This document shows, in pieces, positions 21,921 through 31,851 of a DNA stretch of 64,000 nucleotides. Under the pieces are notes generated by a model, which saw only the letters and a list, made by a program, of their open reading frames with translations, did no database searches and was not told the origin of the DNA. The stretch spans positions 51,489,069 to 51,553,068 of the forward strand of contig OY747712.1 in NCBI GenBank assembly GCA_963556495.2. Direction: 5' to 3'. This DNA comes from Valencia hispanica. Its lineage: Eukaryota > Chordata > Actinopteri > Cyprinodontiformes > Valenciidae. The position numbers and the translations under genes were made by a program. Positions within the stretch are counted from its first letter, which is position 1; each line of letters begins with the position of its first letter.

Positions 21921-22790
21921 ATGGACCCAGCACTCGCAAGAGAGATCGCCTCCCTCCGCCAGGACATCAGGGCCAACCTGGTGAAGCTCGCGGCCTCTCC
22001 TCACCTTCCTGTGCGCATCTTCGGAGCTGAGGAGATCCCCGGAGTGCTCCCTCACTTCCGGAGTGTCTTCTCTGCCAGGGATCTCGCCGATCTGCGGCAC
22101 GAGGCGGAGAGGATTCGCCAGGAGGCGTTGGACCAGATCACCGGTCCGCCCTCTCCACCAGTCCGCGAGCCCTTTCCAGCTCCAGTCCGTGAGCCCGTTC
22201 CAGCTCCAGTCCCAGAGCTCGTTCCAGCTCCAGTCCCAGAGCCCAATCCAGCTCCAGTCCCAGAGCCAGTCTCAGCCTCCACCATTCCTGCAGTCTTCCT
22301 GGCCATCACATTGGCTGCTCTCCAGCAATCGACATTTCCCCATGGGTCGCTGGAGCTCCCAGGGAGGGTCAGGGAGGACACGTCCCCGTCGCTAGAGCTC
22401 CCAGGGAGGGTCAGGGAGGACCCGTCCCCGTCGCTAGAGCTCCCAGGGAGGGTCAGGGAGGACCGTCACTGGAGCCTCCAGACTCTTTTCAGCCTGCGTC
22501 CGAGCCTCCAGATTCTTCGTCTCAGCCGGCGTCCGAGCCTCCAGATTCTTCGTCTCAGCCGGCGTCCGAGCCTCCAGATTCTTCGTCTCAGCCCGCGTCC
22601 GAGCCTCCAGATTCTTCATCTCAGCATGGGTCCGAGCCTCCAGATTCTTCGTCTCAGCCGGCGTCCGAGCCTCCGGATTCTTCGTCTCAGCTGGCATCCG
22701 AGCATCCAGATTCTCTTCGTCTCGGCCGACCTCTACCGGCCAGGCATCTTCATCGCCGCCGACCAGCCAAGCTCCTCAGCCGGTGCCTGA
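21921..22790 (+). CDS. Gag-like, repeat-built ORF of the LTR element
   Basis: Starts MDPALAREIASLRQDIRANL, an alpha-helical N-terminal 80 residues. Pro-rich repeats (VPAPVPE) follow, then three copies of a 14-residue unit (SLELPGRVREDTSP). The last part reads a 33-bp repeat in what looks like the wrong frame; the +1 frame gives a smoother EPPDSSSQPAS repeat, so an indel near 22465-22480 is likely. There is no zinc knuckle or enzyme motif. The N-terminal block is shared with the minus ORF at 50229-50038, which supports it as a real element protein. Function unknown. Confidence 0.55.
   Translation: MDPALAREIASLRQDIRANLVKLAASPHLPVRIFGAEEIPGVLPHFRSVFSARDLADLRHEAERIRQEALDQITGPPSPPVREPFPAPVREPVPAPVPELVPAPVPEPNPAPVPEPVSASTIPAVFLAITLAALQQSTFPHGSLELPGRVREDTSPSLELPGRVREDPSPSLELPGRVREDRHWSLQTLFSLRPSLQILRLSRRPSLQILRLSRRPSLQILRLSPRPSLQILHLSMGPSLQILRLSRRPSLRILRLSWHPSIQILFVSADLYRPGIFIAADQPSSSAGA
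22341..22462 (+). repeat. 42-bp tandem repeat, three copies
   Basis: Unit encodes SLELPGRVRED plus three variable residues; length is a multiple of three. Confidence 0.85.
22486..22705 (+). repeat. 33-bp tandem repeat, six to seven copies
   Basis: Unit contains GAGCCTCCAGATTCTTCGTC; length is a multiple of three (11 codons). Confidence 0.9.
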
Positions 22791-22849
22791 CCCTCAGAAG
22801 AGGACCTAAGGGCCGTCCGCCCAAACTCTAGGTCCTCAAGGGAGGATCA

Positions 22850-23090
22850 CCAGGCCGTCCTCCGGACCTCCGTCCAGCCAGAGGATGCCATCCGGGCCGT
22901 CCACCCAAACTCCAGGTCCTCAAGGGAGGATCACCAGGCCATCCTCCGGACCACCGTCCAGCCAGAGGATGCCATCCGGGTCGTCCCCCGGACCTCCGTC
23001 GAGCCAGAGGACGCCATCCGGGTCGTCCCCCGGACCTCCATCCAGCCAGAGGACGCCATCCGGGCCGTCCGCCCAAACTTCAGGTCCTCA
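22850..23090 (+). repeat. 42-bp and longer tandem repeats
   Basis: Repeats of CCAGCCAGAGGACGCCATCC with GGACCTCCG, alternating with a longer unit CCCAAACTCCAGGTCCTCAA. Confidence 0.8.
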
Positions 23091-23095
23091 AGGGA

Positions 23096-23097
<2 letters not shown>

Positions 23098-23152
<55 letters not shown>
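23098..23152. repeat. (TA)n microsatellite
   Basis: About 27 TA units joining the LTR element to an L2 fragment. Confidence 0.98.
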
Positions 23153-23155
<3 letters not shown>

Positions 23156-23633
23156 TTCCAATTGGTAACATCATTAGACAGCACAGGATAAATTGCCACA
23201 GTTATGCCGATGATTCACAATTATATTTATCCATAACTCCTGATTAATCCAATCAGTAAGGTAGATTACACGCATGTCAGAAAGACATAAAAACTTGGTT
23301 GACTCTAAACTTGAATTCTGACAAGACAGACGTTACCATCTTTGGATTAGAAGCTCTGAAAAAGAAACTAGTTAATCAATCACTTCATGTGGACAGCATC
23401 AAACTGAACTCCGGTAATAACGTAAAGAACCTCTGTGTTATGTTTGCCCAGGTCATGAAATCCCATATTAAACAGATGTCTAGGATTTCCTTCTTTCCCT
23501 TTAGTAATATTGCTAAAATTAGAAACCTCCTGTCCAGGAGTGATGCTGAAAAATTAGCCCATGCATTTGTTACTTCAAGGCTGGACTACTGTAATTATTT
23601 ACTATCAGGAAGCAAACCAACGGAAATCTGATT
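23153..23633 (+). mobile_element. L2-like LINE reverse-transcriptase fragment
   Basis: Same region as 60890-60400 of the fuller minus copy: LPIGNIIRQH, SYADDSQLYL (RT active site), DVTIFG, and KSHIKQMSRISFF. It has an in-frame stop after ITPD and ends after LDYCNYLLSG. Confidence 0.85.
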
Positions 23634-23649
23634 TATTTTTTTCAAGAAT

Positions 23650-24010
23650 CACATTCTTTTAAAAAAGACACTACTTTTTTGGAAAACACAATGGACTTTA
23701 ATTCTATTTGAAGACATATTGTTGATGGCAGATGACACTACTCTTTAAAAAAAAATCTCAGGTAACGACAGCCATCAACACAATAAAGGTGCTTTCTAAG
23801 GCTTTGGGACTTCATTTAAAAATTGGAAAATGTGAACTTTTTGCTCTCAGAGACTTACCCATTCTTCTATCGATGGTATCCCAGTGAAAGACTCCATCAC
23901 TTATCTTGGTATCGTTATTAACAAAAATCAATCCCTGAGATGTTCTCTTAACTTTAATCCAACACTTAAAAAAGACAGATTAATCATTCTTACAGCATAC
24001 TTTGTACACA
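23650..24010 (+). mobile_element. Degenerate L1-clade LINE fragment
   Basis: One frame reads LLMADDTTLF then TAINTIKVLSKALGLHL and IGKCELF, the YADD-type box and downstream region of an L1/TX1-like reverse transcriptase. Frameshifts and stops follow. Confidence 0.6.
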
Positions 24011-24234
24011 GTACTGACTGAAACAGCTTTAATAACTGAGCTTTAGTGGTTACGCATGATGTATTCTCTACCAATCATGTAATAATACACTATGCAGGAG
24101 GTGTTTGATAGATTATGTTCATTCCCACGTTTCCTGAAGGCAACATGATAGAGGGAACATCTTCAGCCTCCTGTAAAGTGTAAAAAAAAGGATCTGAAGT
24201 TGGAAGAAAAATCTGAAACTGTAAATAACTTTTT

Positions 24235-24532
24235 TGACCGGCAGATGGCCGCTCCTACTGAGCCTGGTTCTGTTGGAGGTGTCTTCCTTTTAAAGGGGAG
24301 GTTTTCCTCGCCACCGTCGCTACATGCTTGCTCAGTATGAGGGATTGCATCAGCAGGGCCCAACCTCATGCCAATGACTGACGCAATCTGCTGGGATTCC
24401 TTAAATAGGAAACTTTTTAACTGATTGGAGTGTTTGTATAAATGTATTGAAATGACTTCTTGTTAAGTTCCTTGAGATGACATCTGTTGTGAATCAGCGC
24501 TATATAAATAAACTGAATTGAAATTGAAATAT
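24235..24532 (+). mobile_element. L2-like LINE 3' UTR fragment
   Basis: Plus-orientation L2 3' UTR ending in the AACTGAATTGAAATTGAAA tail. Confidence 0.85.
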
Positions 24533-24535
24533 TGA

Positions 24536-27391
24536 GGTTTTTTTTATGGACATTGTTTCCTCTGTTTTCTTGAGGAAGATTGTATTTTTTGGAACTGTGT
24601 ACTTTTTAGTTTGTGGTGCTGTGAAGCTGGAAGGATTTTTCCTGTTAATTTTTCACTTTTTGATAACTTGTTAAGATGCGTAACCATTGTGACAAGGTAG
24701 TTTACAGCTGGGAGCAGCTGATTAACATTGCAAAAGCTGAAATAATTCCTTAACTGAAGCCACAAATCCCTGATGAGTTGAGAAGGAGGAGGAGGCGTGG
24801 ATGCAGAGCAGGAGCAAAAAGGAGACAGAGAAGGAGGAAGTTCAAACTATCACTTTCATCGATCATAATGGGCAACGTGAGATCCCTGGCTAATAAGATG
24901 GATGAACTCCAAACCCTTACTAGGACTCACCCAGAGTATCGGGAATGCAGTGTTATGTGTTTTACTGAGACATGGCTGCAGGATCATATCCCCGACTTCA
25001 ACGTCTCTCTGCCAGAATTCCTGACTGTACGAGCAGACAGAGATCTGAAAATGAGCAGGAAAAGAAAAGGTGGAGTAGCAGTGCTTGTCAACAACAGATG
25101 GTGTCATTCAGGGCATGTTACTGTGAAGCGTTGTCACTGCAACCCACATATTGAACTCTTGGCAGTAAGTTTTCATCCATATTATTTACCAAGAGAGTTC
25201 ACCAGTGTAATTTTGGCATTTGTTTACATTTCACCTTCAGCTATTGCTGACAATGCATGTGATATCATCAGTTCTGTTGTCGCTAAGCTACAGACCCAGC
25301 ACCCCAACGCATTTGTGGCAATATCTGGTTATTTGAATCATGCCTTGCTCTCGTTTACACTTCCGACATTTCAACCGTTTGTCAGCTGCTCCACAAGAGA
25401 AAACAAGACCTTGGATTTGTTTTATGCAAATTTAAAGGATGCATACATGTCCAAACCAAGACCTCTGCTGGGACAATCGGATTACAATCTTGTTTTTCTC
25501 TGCTCAGAATATAAACCACTTGTCCAGAGGCAACCTGTGACAAAAAGTAAGAAAATGATCATAGGAAACTGAAGAAGCCCTTCATGTTATGTCTCTGCAA
25601 CTGTGTGCTGGGTGAGTGGGTGTGTGTTTGTTTCCTTCCTCATTTCTGCAGGGGGCTTGACCGGCAGGTTCTGCAGCAGGTGCTCTCCATCAGACCTCAT
25701 CAACTTTACCAGTCTTAAGGGGAGTGGATCCTGCAGACTGACGCCAGATGGTTCTCGCTCGATGCATTTTGCACAGGCCAGATCTTGTCTTTTGAACCTC
25801 TTGTTAAAATCTCTCTAGAAAAACTTATGCTTAAATCTATTTACCTCTCTCGATCTCCTTCATAGATACAGTTGTGGATTTTCTCCTCGACCAAGATTCC
25901 TTCCAGCAAACTCCGGATTCCACCCTGGTCAGTCTCCATGCCTCCCCATCTGAAATCACACAAGGTACTCACCTTGACCCCACTGCTCTACAACGTCTGC
26001 CTGTCCACCCTCCAACGCCTCCACCTTCAAGAACAAAAGACACTTCAATACAAACCACCCACTCCACAGCCGGACTCAGTTCGCGTTTCCAGCATACCTC
26101 CTTCGATTCCTCCCGAAGCCGACAACCAAGTAAGACCTCAGCCACCATCCTAGTCCTTTCATGTTTAATTTTCATTACCTTAAATTAATCCCTTACTTGT
26201 TCCCCTTCAGTTCCTGTTTCCCGGATTTCCTCGATGCGGCACAATCTCCTTGGCTTTCACTCGTTTCCTGCATTAGTTCCAAATAAACCTTTAAAAGAAC
26301 TCATCTCTTGTCGTATGGGTTTACTGCTTGTAATTAGAGTCTATCTTTAAGTAAACCAAACATGACACTTCAGGGTTGTTTTGAGACCACAAACTGGATG
26401 ACTTTTTGCAAAGCACATGGAAAGGACATCAATGCCATGACTGAGTGTGTGACTGCCTATATAAACCTCTGTGTGGACAACATCATTCCCACCAGAACAG
26501 TGAGATGTTCTCTAATAACAAACCCTGGATCACCAGTGACCTGAAGGAACTGCTAAACATGAAAAAAAGAGCCTTCAGGGAGGGAGACAGGGAATTATTG
26601 AGGAGTTTACAGAAGAAACTTAAGGTCAAGATCAGAGACAGCAAAGAGGCATACAGGAAGAAGCTGGAGAACAAACTAGAGGAACAATATCAGAGATGTC
26701 TGCTTATCGCCGTGGAACACAATTCAGCCTGATTTGCTTTGTCAGAAACTCCTGAAGACACAGGTGGAGCCCTCAACAATCGCCTGGATCAACAACTACC
26801 TTACAAACAGACCACGGTTTGTGAGACTGAAGGATTGTGTGTCAAACCAGTTGGTCAGCAGCACAGGAGCACCACAGGGGACCATACTCTCACCTTTCCT
26901 TTTCACTCTGTACACCTCTGACTTCCAGTACAAATCAGAGACCTGCCAGCTGCAGAAATACTCAGATTATTCTGCAATTGTTGGGTATATTAGAGATGGA
27001 CAAGAAGCTGAACACAGAGCTGGTGAACCACTTTGTGACATGGTGTGGAAACAATCATCTTACCTTGAATGTGAACAAAACAAAGGAGATGATTGTAGAT
27101 TTCAGAAGAAACAGGGATAGGTCAAACACTGTTTCCATCACGGGTGAAGAAGTGGAGGTGGTTGAGGAGTATATATACCTCGGAGTTCACCTAGACAACA
27201 GACTGGACTGGAGGTGCAACAGTGAAGCCGTCTACAAGAAAGGACGGAGCAGACTGTACTTCTTGAGGAAGCTTAGGTCTTTCAAGGTTTGCAGCAAGAG
27301 TGCAATCTCTTCAGCCATTATCAGTTTGGGTAGCAGCATGAGATTTAAAAAGGCTAAACAACCTGATAAAGAAGGCTGGTTCTGTTTCTGT
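24536..27391 (+). mobile_element. Rex1/CR1-like LINE, second copy, broken
   Basis: Same family as 14150-17315. The 5' part (24778-25572) reads the endonuclease; two catalytic positions differ: AISGYLNHA (Asp to Tyr) and GQSDYNL (His to Tyr). The element is split by a solo LTR (25585-26367). It resumes at 26373, loses the finger and early palm region by deletions near 26702-26725, and keeps QKYSDYSAIVG (active-site SDD changed to SDY). It is cut at 27391 by the next LTR element. Inactive. Confidence 0.85.
25585..26367 (+). mobile_element. Solo LTR (783 bp) inside the Rex1-like LINE
   Basis: Starts TGTTATG and ends CATGACA, with a perfect 5-bp duplication CTTCA at 25580-25584 and 26368-26372. 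It contains AATAAA at about 26282. The flanking LINE text joins cleanly when the insert is removed. Confidence 0.85.
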
Positions 27392-27465
27392 TGTCATTCC
27401 CCACGTCTGCGCCCACCTCTCTCGTTCTGCTGTAATCCTGCCCTGCTGGGCATAGTTATTTTGTT

Positions 27466-28188
27466 ATGTTGTTTTGCTGTCACCATTTTCTCATTAAAGT
27501 AATGCCTTCACCATCAACCTGCTCACCTGCAGAGTCCGAATTACATAACCTGACAGAACTAACTGACCAAAAAGAAGACCCAGCCGACGAGCGGGTAGTC
27601 TCACCTTTCTTTGGATCCCGGCTGGCGCTTTGCCCTTCCGGGCTGGGAAATCATGGGCTCATGGCAGATCAGCTTTCCTCCCTGCTGTCTTCCTCTCGAC
27701 GTTGGCGAGGAAGACACCAAAGGACCGTTCCCGTATCTTCTCAGGAGTGTCCAGCCGCCGCCCTTGCCGCCTCCCTCGAGGCTGCTCCCCGCTGCGACTC
27801 ATCAGCCGCAGTCTCCTCCTGTCATCAGCAGCTAGTTTCGGGTCCACCTCCACACCAGCACAACCCATCTCCGGGACCAACTCCCTGTAGCTCAATCCAT
27901 TTGGTCTCACCGGCTCTTTGTCTCCCTACCCTCCATAATACCATCAGGCAAAAACTGGACAATATCTCCACCCTCAGCCCACTGTGGTTTACAGTTTCAG
28001 CCACTGAGGCAGTAATGGATTTATTAAAACCCAGGAACCTGCTATTTGCTGAGCTGGGCTTGACCAGTTTCTGGGCCGAGGCGGAGTGGAACCGGCAGGC
28101 AGCCTTTGCCCAAACTTTGGGAAGACCTCCCCCGCCTGGACTCCAGTCTCAGCCAGCCTCAGCAGCCACACTCCACCACTGTCTCTGA
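27466..28188 (+). CDS. Uncharacterised ORF of the LTR-type element
   Basis: A 240-codon frame starts at an ATG inside the LTR-like unit. It is Pro/Ser-rich with a helical patch (HNTIRQKLDNIS, FAELGLTSFWAEAEW). The next frame (28106-28552) continues with 14-residue repeats (GVQRDSPRAPDSAQ), so a frameshift near 28150 probably joins them. It may be a gag-like protein; no zinc knuckle or protease was seen. Confidence 0.35.
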   Translation: MLFCCHHFLIKVMPSPSTCSPAESELHNLTELTDQKEDPADERVVSPFFGSRLALCPSGLGNHGLMADQLSSLLSSSRRWRGRHQRTVPVSSQECPAAALAASLEAAPRCDSSAAVSSCHQQLVSGPPPHQHNPSPGPTPCSSIHLVSPALCLPTLHNTIRQKLDNISTLSPLWFTVSATEAVMDLLKPRNLLFAELGLTSFWAEAEWNRQAAFAQTLGRPPPPGLQSQPASAATLHHCL

Positions 28189-28404
28189 GTGTTCTGACAG
28201 TCCCTTAGAGCAGCTGCCCACCATTCTCTCCAGCGGGTGTGAGCAGCAGCCCACCGCCCTCTCCAGCGGGTGCGAGCAGCAGCCCGCCGACCTCTCCAGC
28301 AGGGGTGTCCAGGAGGACATGCTCCAGACTCCTTTCTCCGCAGGGGGTGTCCTGGAGGACACGCCTCTGGTTCCTGCCTTCCCCAAGGGTGTCCAGACAG
28401 GCAC

Positions 28405-28540
28405 GCCTCAGGCTCCTGACTCTGCTGAGGGTGTCCAGAGGGACTCGCCTCGGGCTCCTGACTCCGCCCAGGGTGTCCAGTGGGACACGCCTCAGGCTCC
28501 TGACTCCGCCCAGGGTGTCCAGAGGGATGCACCCACGAGT
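28405..28540 (+). repeat. 42-bp tandem repeat
   Basis: About three to four units containing GGTGTCCAG and GGCTCCTGACTC; each encodes 14 residues. Confidence 0.8.
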
Positions 28541-28812
28541 TCATCGCCATGAAGTGGGTCTTCAGCGCCACGTCGTGGTTCTTCCACGCCATGTCGTGGG
28601 GTCCTCTATGCCTTCCTCCCAAAGGTCCTCTACGCCTTCCTCCCAAGGGTCTTCTATGCCTTCCTCCCTAGGGTCCTCCACACCTTCCTCTTGAGGGTCC
28701 TCTACACCTCGTCATGGGTGCCTGTCTTATCATCGGCCTCTAGGACTTAAGATTAAGGCCTGGAAGCCTTCACCTCTCCAGAGTTCAGCACAGTCGGTCT
28801 CCGCTTCACCAG

Positions 28813-29118
28813 AAGCTTCAGCTCTGCCACTTTCTAAGCCACAAGGTTCAGGTCAGCCGCTTCCCAAGCCACAAGGTTCAGCTCTGCCGCTTCCCAAGCC
28901 TCAAGGTTCAGCTCTGCCGCTTCCCAAGCCTCAAGGTTCAGCTCTGCCGCTTCCCAAGCCTCAAGGTTCAGCTCTGCCGCTTTCCAAGCCACAAGGTTCA
29001 GCTCTGCCACCTCCCAAGCCACAAAGTTCAGCTCTGCCATCTCCCAAGCCACAAGGTTGAGCTTTACCACCTCCCAAGCAACAAGGTTCAGCTCCGTCGC
29101 CACCAAGCCACAAGGTTT
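28813..29118 (+). repeat. 30-bp tandem repeat, about ten copies
   Basis: Unit CAAGGTTCAGCTCTGCCGCT plus TCCCAAGCCT; a multiple of three. There are no spacers, so this is not a CRISPR array. Confidence 0.92.
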
Positions 29119-29324
29119 TCCTTTTCCAGCCTTCACACCACCAGACTCAACTCAATCAAACGCCTCTCATAAAAAGTCTCAACACCAAAACAAGGTCCTG
29201 CGTCACCAACAACTACTTCACCCACAATACAAGAATCAGTATCCAAGACATAATGTTCACCGTTGCCGGTCGCCAATACATAGGGTTCAGCTTCACTGTC
29301 CTCCACACCACAAGGTTCTCCGCC

Positions 29325-29460
29325 GCAGGCCTCCGCGTCTCTTGGTTCCATGCCGCCGGCCTCCACGTCTCTTGGTTCCACGCTGCCGGCCTCCACGTCT
29401 CTTGGTTCCATACCGCCGGCCTCTACGTTTCTTGGTTCCACGCCACCGGCCTCCCAGGTT
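29325..29460 (+). repeat. 30-bp tandem repeat, four to five copies
   Basis: Unit GGCCTCCACGTCTCTTGGTT plus CCACGCCGCC. Confidence 0.88.
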
Positions 29461-29689
29461 CCTGCTCCTTCGTCGCTGGCCTCAGGACTTTAGTTTTCTT
29501 TTGTTTTGGACTCATTTTAATCTGTTTTTATAATCAGGAGACTTTATGTAGAATGCTTGTGCCGGTGGCTTGTACAGATAAATAATTAAGTATTAACGGG
29601 TTCTGAATAGTGTTTAAATTCAGGGGGGCATGAAGAAATGTATGTTCCCTGGGGGAGCATTACAGAAAACCTTTGGGAACCACTGGCTT

Positions 29690-30545
29690 AGGTCATTCTG
29701 AGCTATCTCTGTAGTTATGCTCCTACATGCTTACACTGCTGGAGGACAGGCTGACCATTTCTACCTCACTTTGCAACATTTTCCTACTACTCTTCAATTT
29801 TGCATTATTTGCTTGTGTTTCAGCTCTGAATTTAATGTTCTCTCTCTGTTTTCTACTCCTCATAGAAGCTACATCTGGTCTGTCTTCCTGTAGGGGGTGT
29901 CAACTGAGAAGGGCATCGACTGAGCTTCTACTGCCAGCAACTTAAGGTTCTCCTTCTATAGATGATACACTTGGCCCTGACTTTCAGTGTTAAACCCTGT
30001 CTCTCCCCTAGACAAAGCTACTGGGTGAGCTTTTGCTGTGGCTAACTGTACGGGCTTTCTTTAAAACTGGTCCAGAGCTTATTTGTTCAGCTGTATTTCT
30101 CTCCTAGATGAAGCCAGTTGGGGCTTTTGCTGCCATTAACTTTTTACTATTATTTAGCTTAGAAAGTACTCCTGGATCAGTGCTTCTGTGTTTCTTTTTT
30201 GAGTGCATGCTCCGTCTTCTCGAACCCTCAGTTGGTAAAGGCAAATGGGCCTTCACACTGAGCCATGTTCTGGTTCTGCTGGAGGTTTCTTCCTGTTAAG
30301 GGAGAGCTTTTCTTTTCCACTGTTGCTACATGCATCCTCAGTATGACGGATTGCTGAGTGCAAATATAGTAAAACTTTTTAACCAGTTTGAATAATAAAC
30401 TGAACCTGATTGCATTGTTTGATAGAATGTATAGGAATGTGAGATTTGATTGAATTGATTTTTTGTTTTTGTTTGTGAAGTTCCTTGAGACATTTGTTGT
30501 GAATTGGCGTTACATGAATAAGCTGAATTTAGAACTGAATTGAAC
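29690..30545 (+). mobile_element. Old, diverged L2-like LINE 3' region
   Basis: Recognisable L2 3' UTR blocks (GGAGGTTTCTTCCTGTTAAG, GTGAATTGGCGTTACATGAA) with many substitutions and gaps, ending in AACTGAATTGAAC. Confidence 0.7.
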
Positions 30546-30959
30546 TATTTTTTAATTCAGTTAGGATCCTGACAACACTCCTAATAGGAGAGGTATTACG
30601 TCCTACTGACCTCTGCTGAACATCTGTATGGAGCTGCAGGCAGTAATTTAAACAGGCAGAGAACACCTGTCTAGATTCTCGCAGAGATTTTTTTAGTCTG
30701 TCGCTCTCCCAGCAACAGTAGCTCCAGATCATGGTTTCTTTGTGCTTTATTTATTGCTGGTTCTTACACAGTTTCCTCATTCATGCAATGCTGGCATGAC
30801 TGACAGATTTATAAGATACATTCATAATGTATTAACAATAAATAAGTATTTTGGGATTCTGTCATTAGCGATAAACAAGTCTGTGACATAGAGACAAACT
30901 GCAAAAGACCTGTTGCTGTAATTACTATGAAATGTGGTTCTACAGAGTAGGAGGCTGAA

Positions 30960-31375
30960 TGCTTAAACACAATATTTTTCAGATATTTATTTGGAAAGGG
31001 GTATTTTTCTTTACCCTCACAACCATGCATTACTTTGTTTTGGTCTATCACATAAAATCCCAATTAATTTGCTTAAGGTTTTTGGTTCTCTGCTGGAGGT
31101 TTCTTCCTGTTAAAGGGGAGTTTTTCCTCCCCACTGTCATTATCTCCACTGTCATTACTCTGCACTTGCTCAGTATGATGGATTGCTGTGGTTGGAGTCA
31201 GCATAAAAGATGCACAACCTGAAGTCAATGAATCAATGCAATTTGTGGGGATTCCTTAAATTGAATCCTTTAAACTGATTGTAATGTTTGTTTTGAAAAT
31301 ACTTTTCTTGTAAAATGCCTTGAGATGACATCTGTTTTAAATCAGTGCTATATAAACAAACTGAATTGAATTGTA
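30960..31375 (+). mobile_element. Tc1 3' fragment followed by L2 3' tail
   Basis: 30960-31075 resembles the sequence near Tc1 termini (TTTGTTTTGGTCTATCACAT). 31080-31375 is an L2 3' UTR ending AAACTGAATTGAATTG. Confidence 0.6.
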
Positions 31376-31563
31376 AGGTATGATATGTGAAAAAGCTTTA
31401 GCTGTGTTACATATGGTTTGTCTGTTATCTTGTCAAGTTTCTTTCATTTTATTTGTCATCAGGCTGTGAGGTGAAAGAACATAAACCAGTGTCTTACACA
31501 TGCAGCTTCTTTGTGTTTAGATATGAACAGAGCAGAGACAGCATATGGTAAGGTGACCATATT

Positions 31564-31790
31564 TTGTTAGTTTGCGTATCCACAGGTGTTTCTGATTATT
31601 GTACTGATTAGTAGAGGTTGCGTCCTAATAAAGTGACGGCAAAAGCTCATCACACTCTCTCTCAGATGGTGTTCCTTTTTGTAAATGTACTCACTACCTT
31701 ATGGAGTAGTCGAGTGGTTGAGCCGTCCGTCAGAAAGTGAACTATTGTGTGATGTCCTGCTTCAGTTTCTCACTCGATTTTCCTGCTGCA
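31564..31790 (+). repeat. Dispersed repeat family A, copy 2
   Basis: Same 230-bp unit as 1753-1985, same orientation. It lies about 60 bp before the Tc1 element but outside it. Confidence 0.75.
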
Positions 31791-31851
31791 CCGTAAGCAG
31801 CCCTGCTAACATATTTTGACTTCCAAAAAAGAGATCCAGCCTTCAATCATA

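Larger units (their letters stand above)
21577..23097 (+). mobile_element. Non-autonomous LTR-type element, copy 1 (3' LTR missing)
   Basis: A 5' LTR (21577-21902) is followed by GAATGATCCGGCC and an ORF beginning MDPALAREI. Blocks of in-frame tandem repeats come next. It then stops at a TA microsatellite. No protease, reverse transcriptase or integrase was seen. A second family member lies at 49050-50538 on the minus strand. Confidence 0.7.
27392..29600 (+). mobile_element. LTR-type element with repeat-built ORF, 3' LTR not found
   Basis: A short LTR-like unit at 27392-27555 starts TGTCATTCCC, ends CCTGACA and carries ATTAAA near its 3' end. It is followed by coding-like sequence (27556-28190) and three separate tandem-repeat arrays. 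It interrupts the Rex1-like LINE at 27391. No enzymatic domain was recognised. The right border is an estimate. Confidence 0.5.

Noticed and set aside
22486..22705. Regular repeats that might look like a CRISPR array
   Set aside because: Units abut with no unique spacers and keep a reading frame; eukaryotic context.
25872..26188. Two overlapping open frames of about 100 codons
   Set aside because: They lie inside a solo LTR with clear ends and target duplication; no motif.
28813..29118. 30-bp repeats that might look like a CRISPR array
   Set aside because: No spacers; tandem protein-coding repeat.
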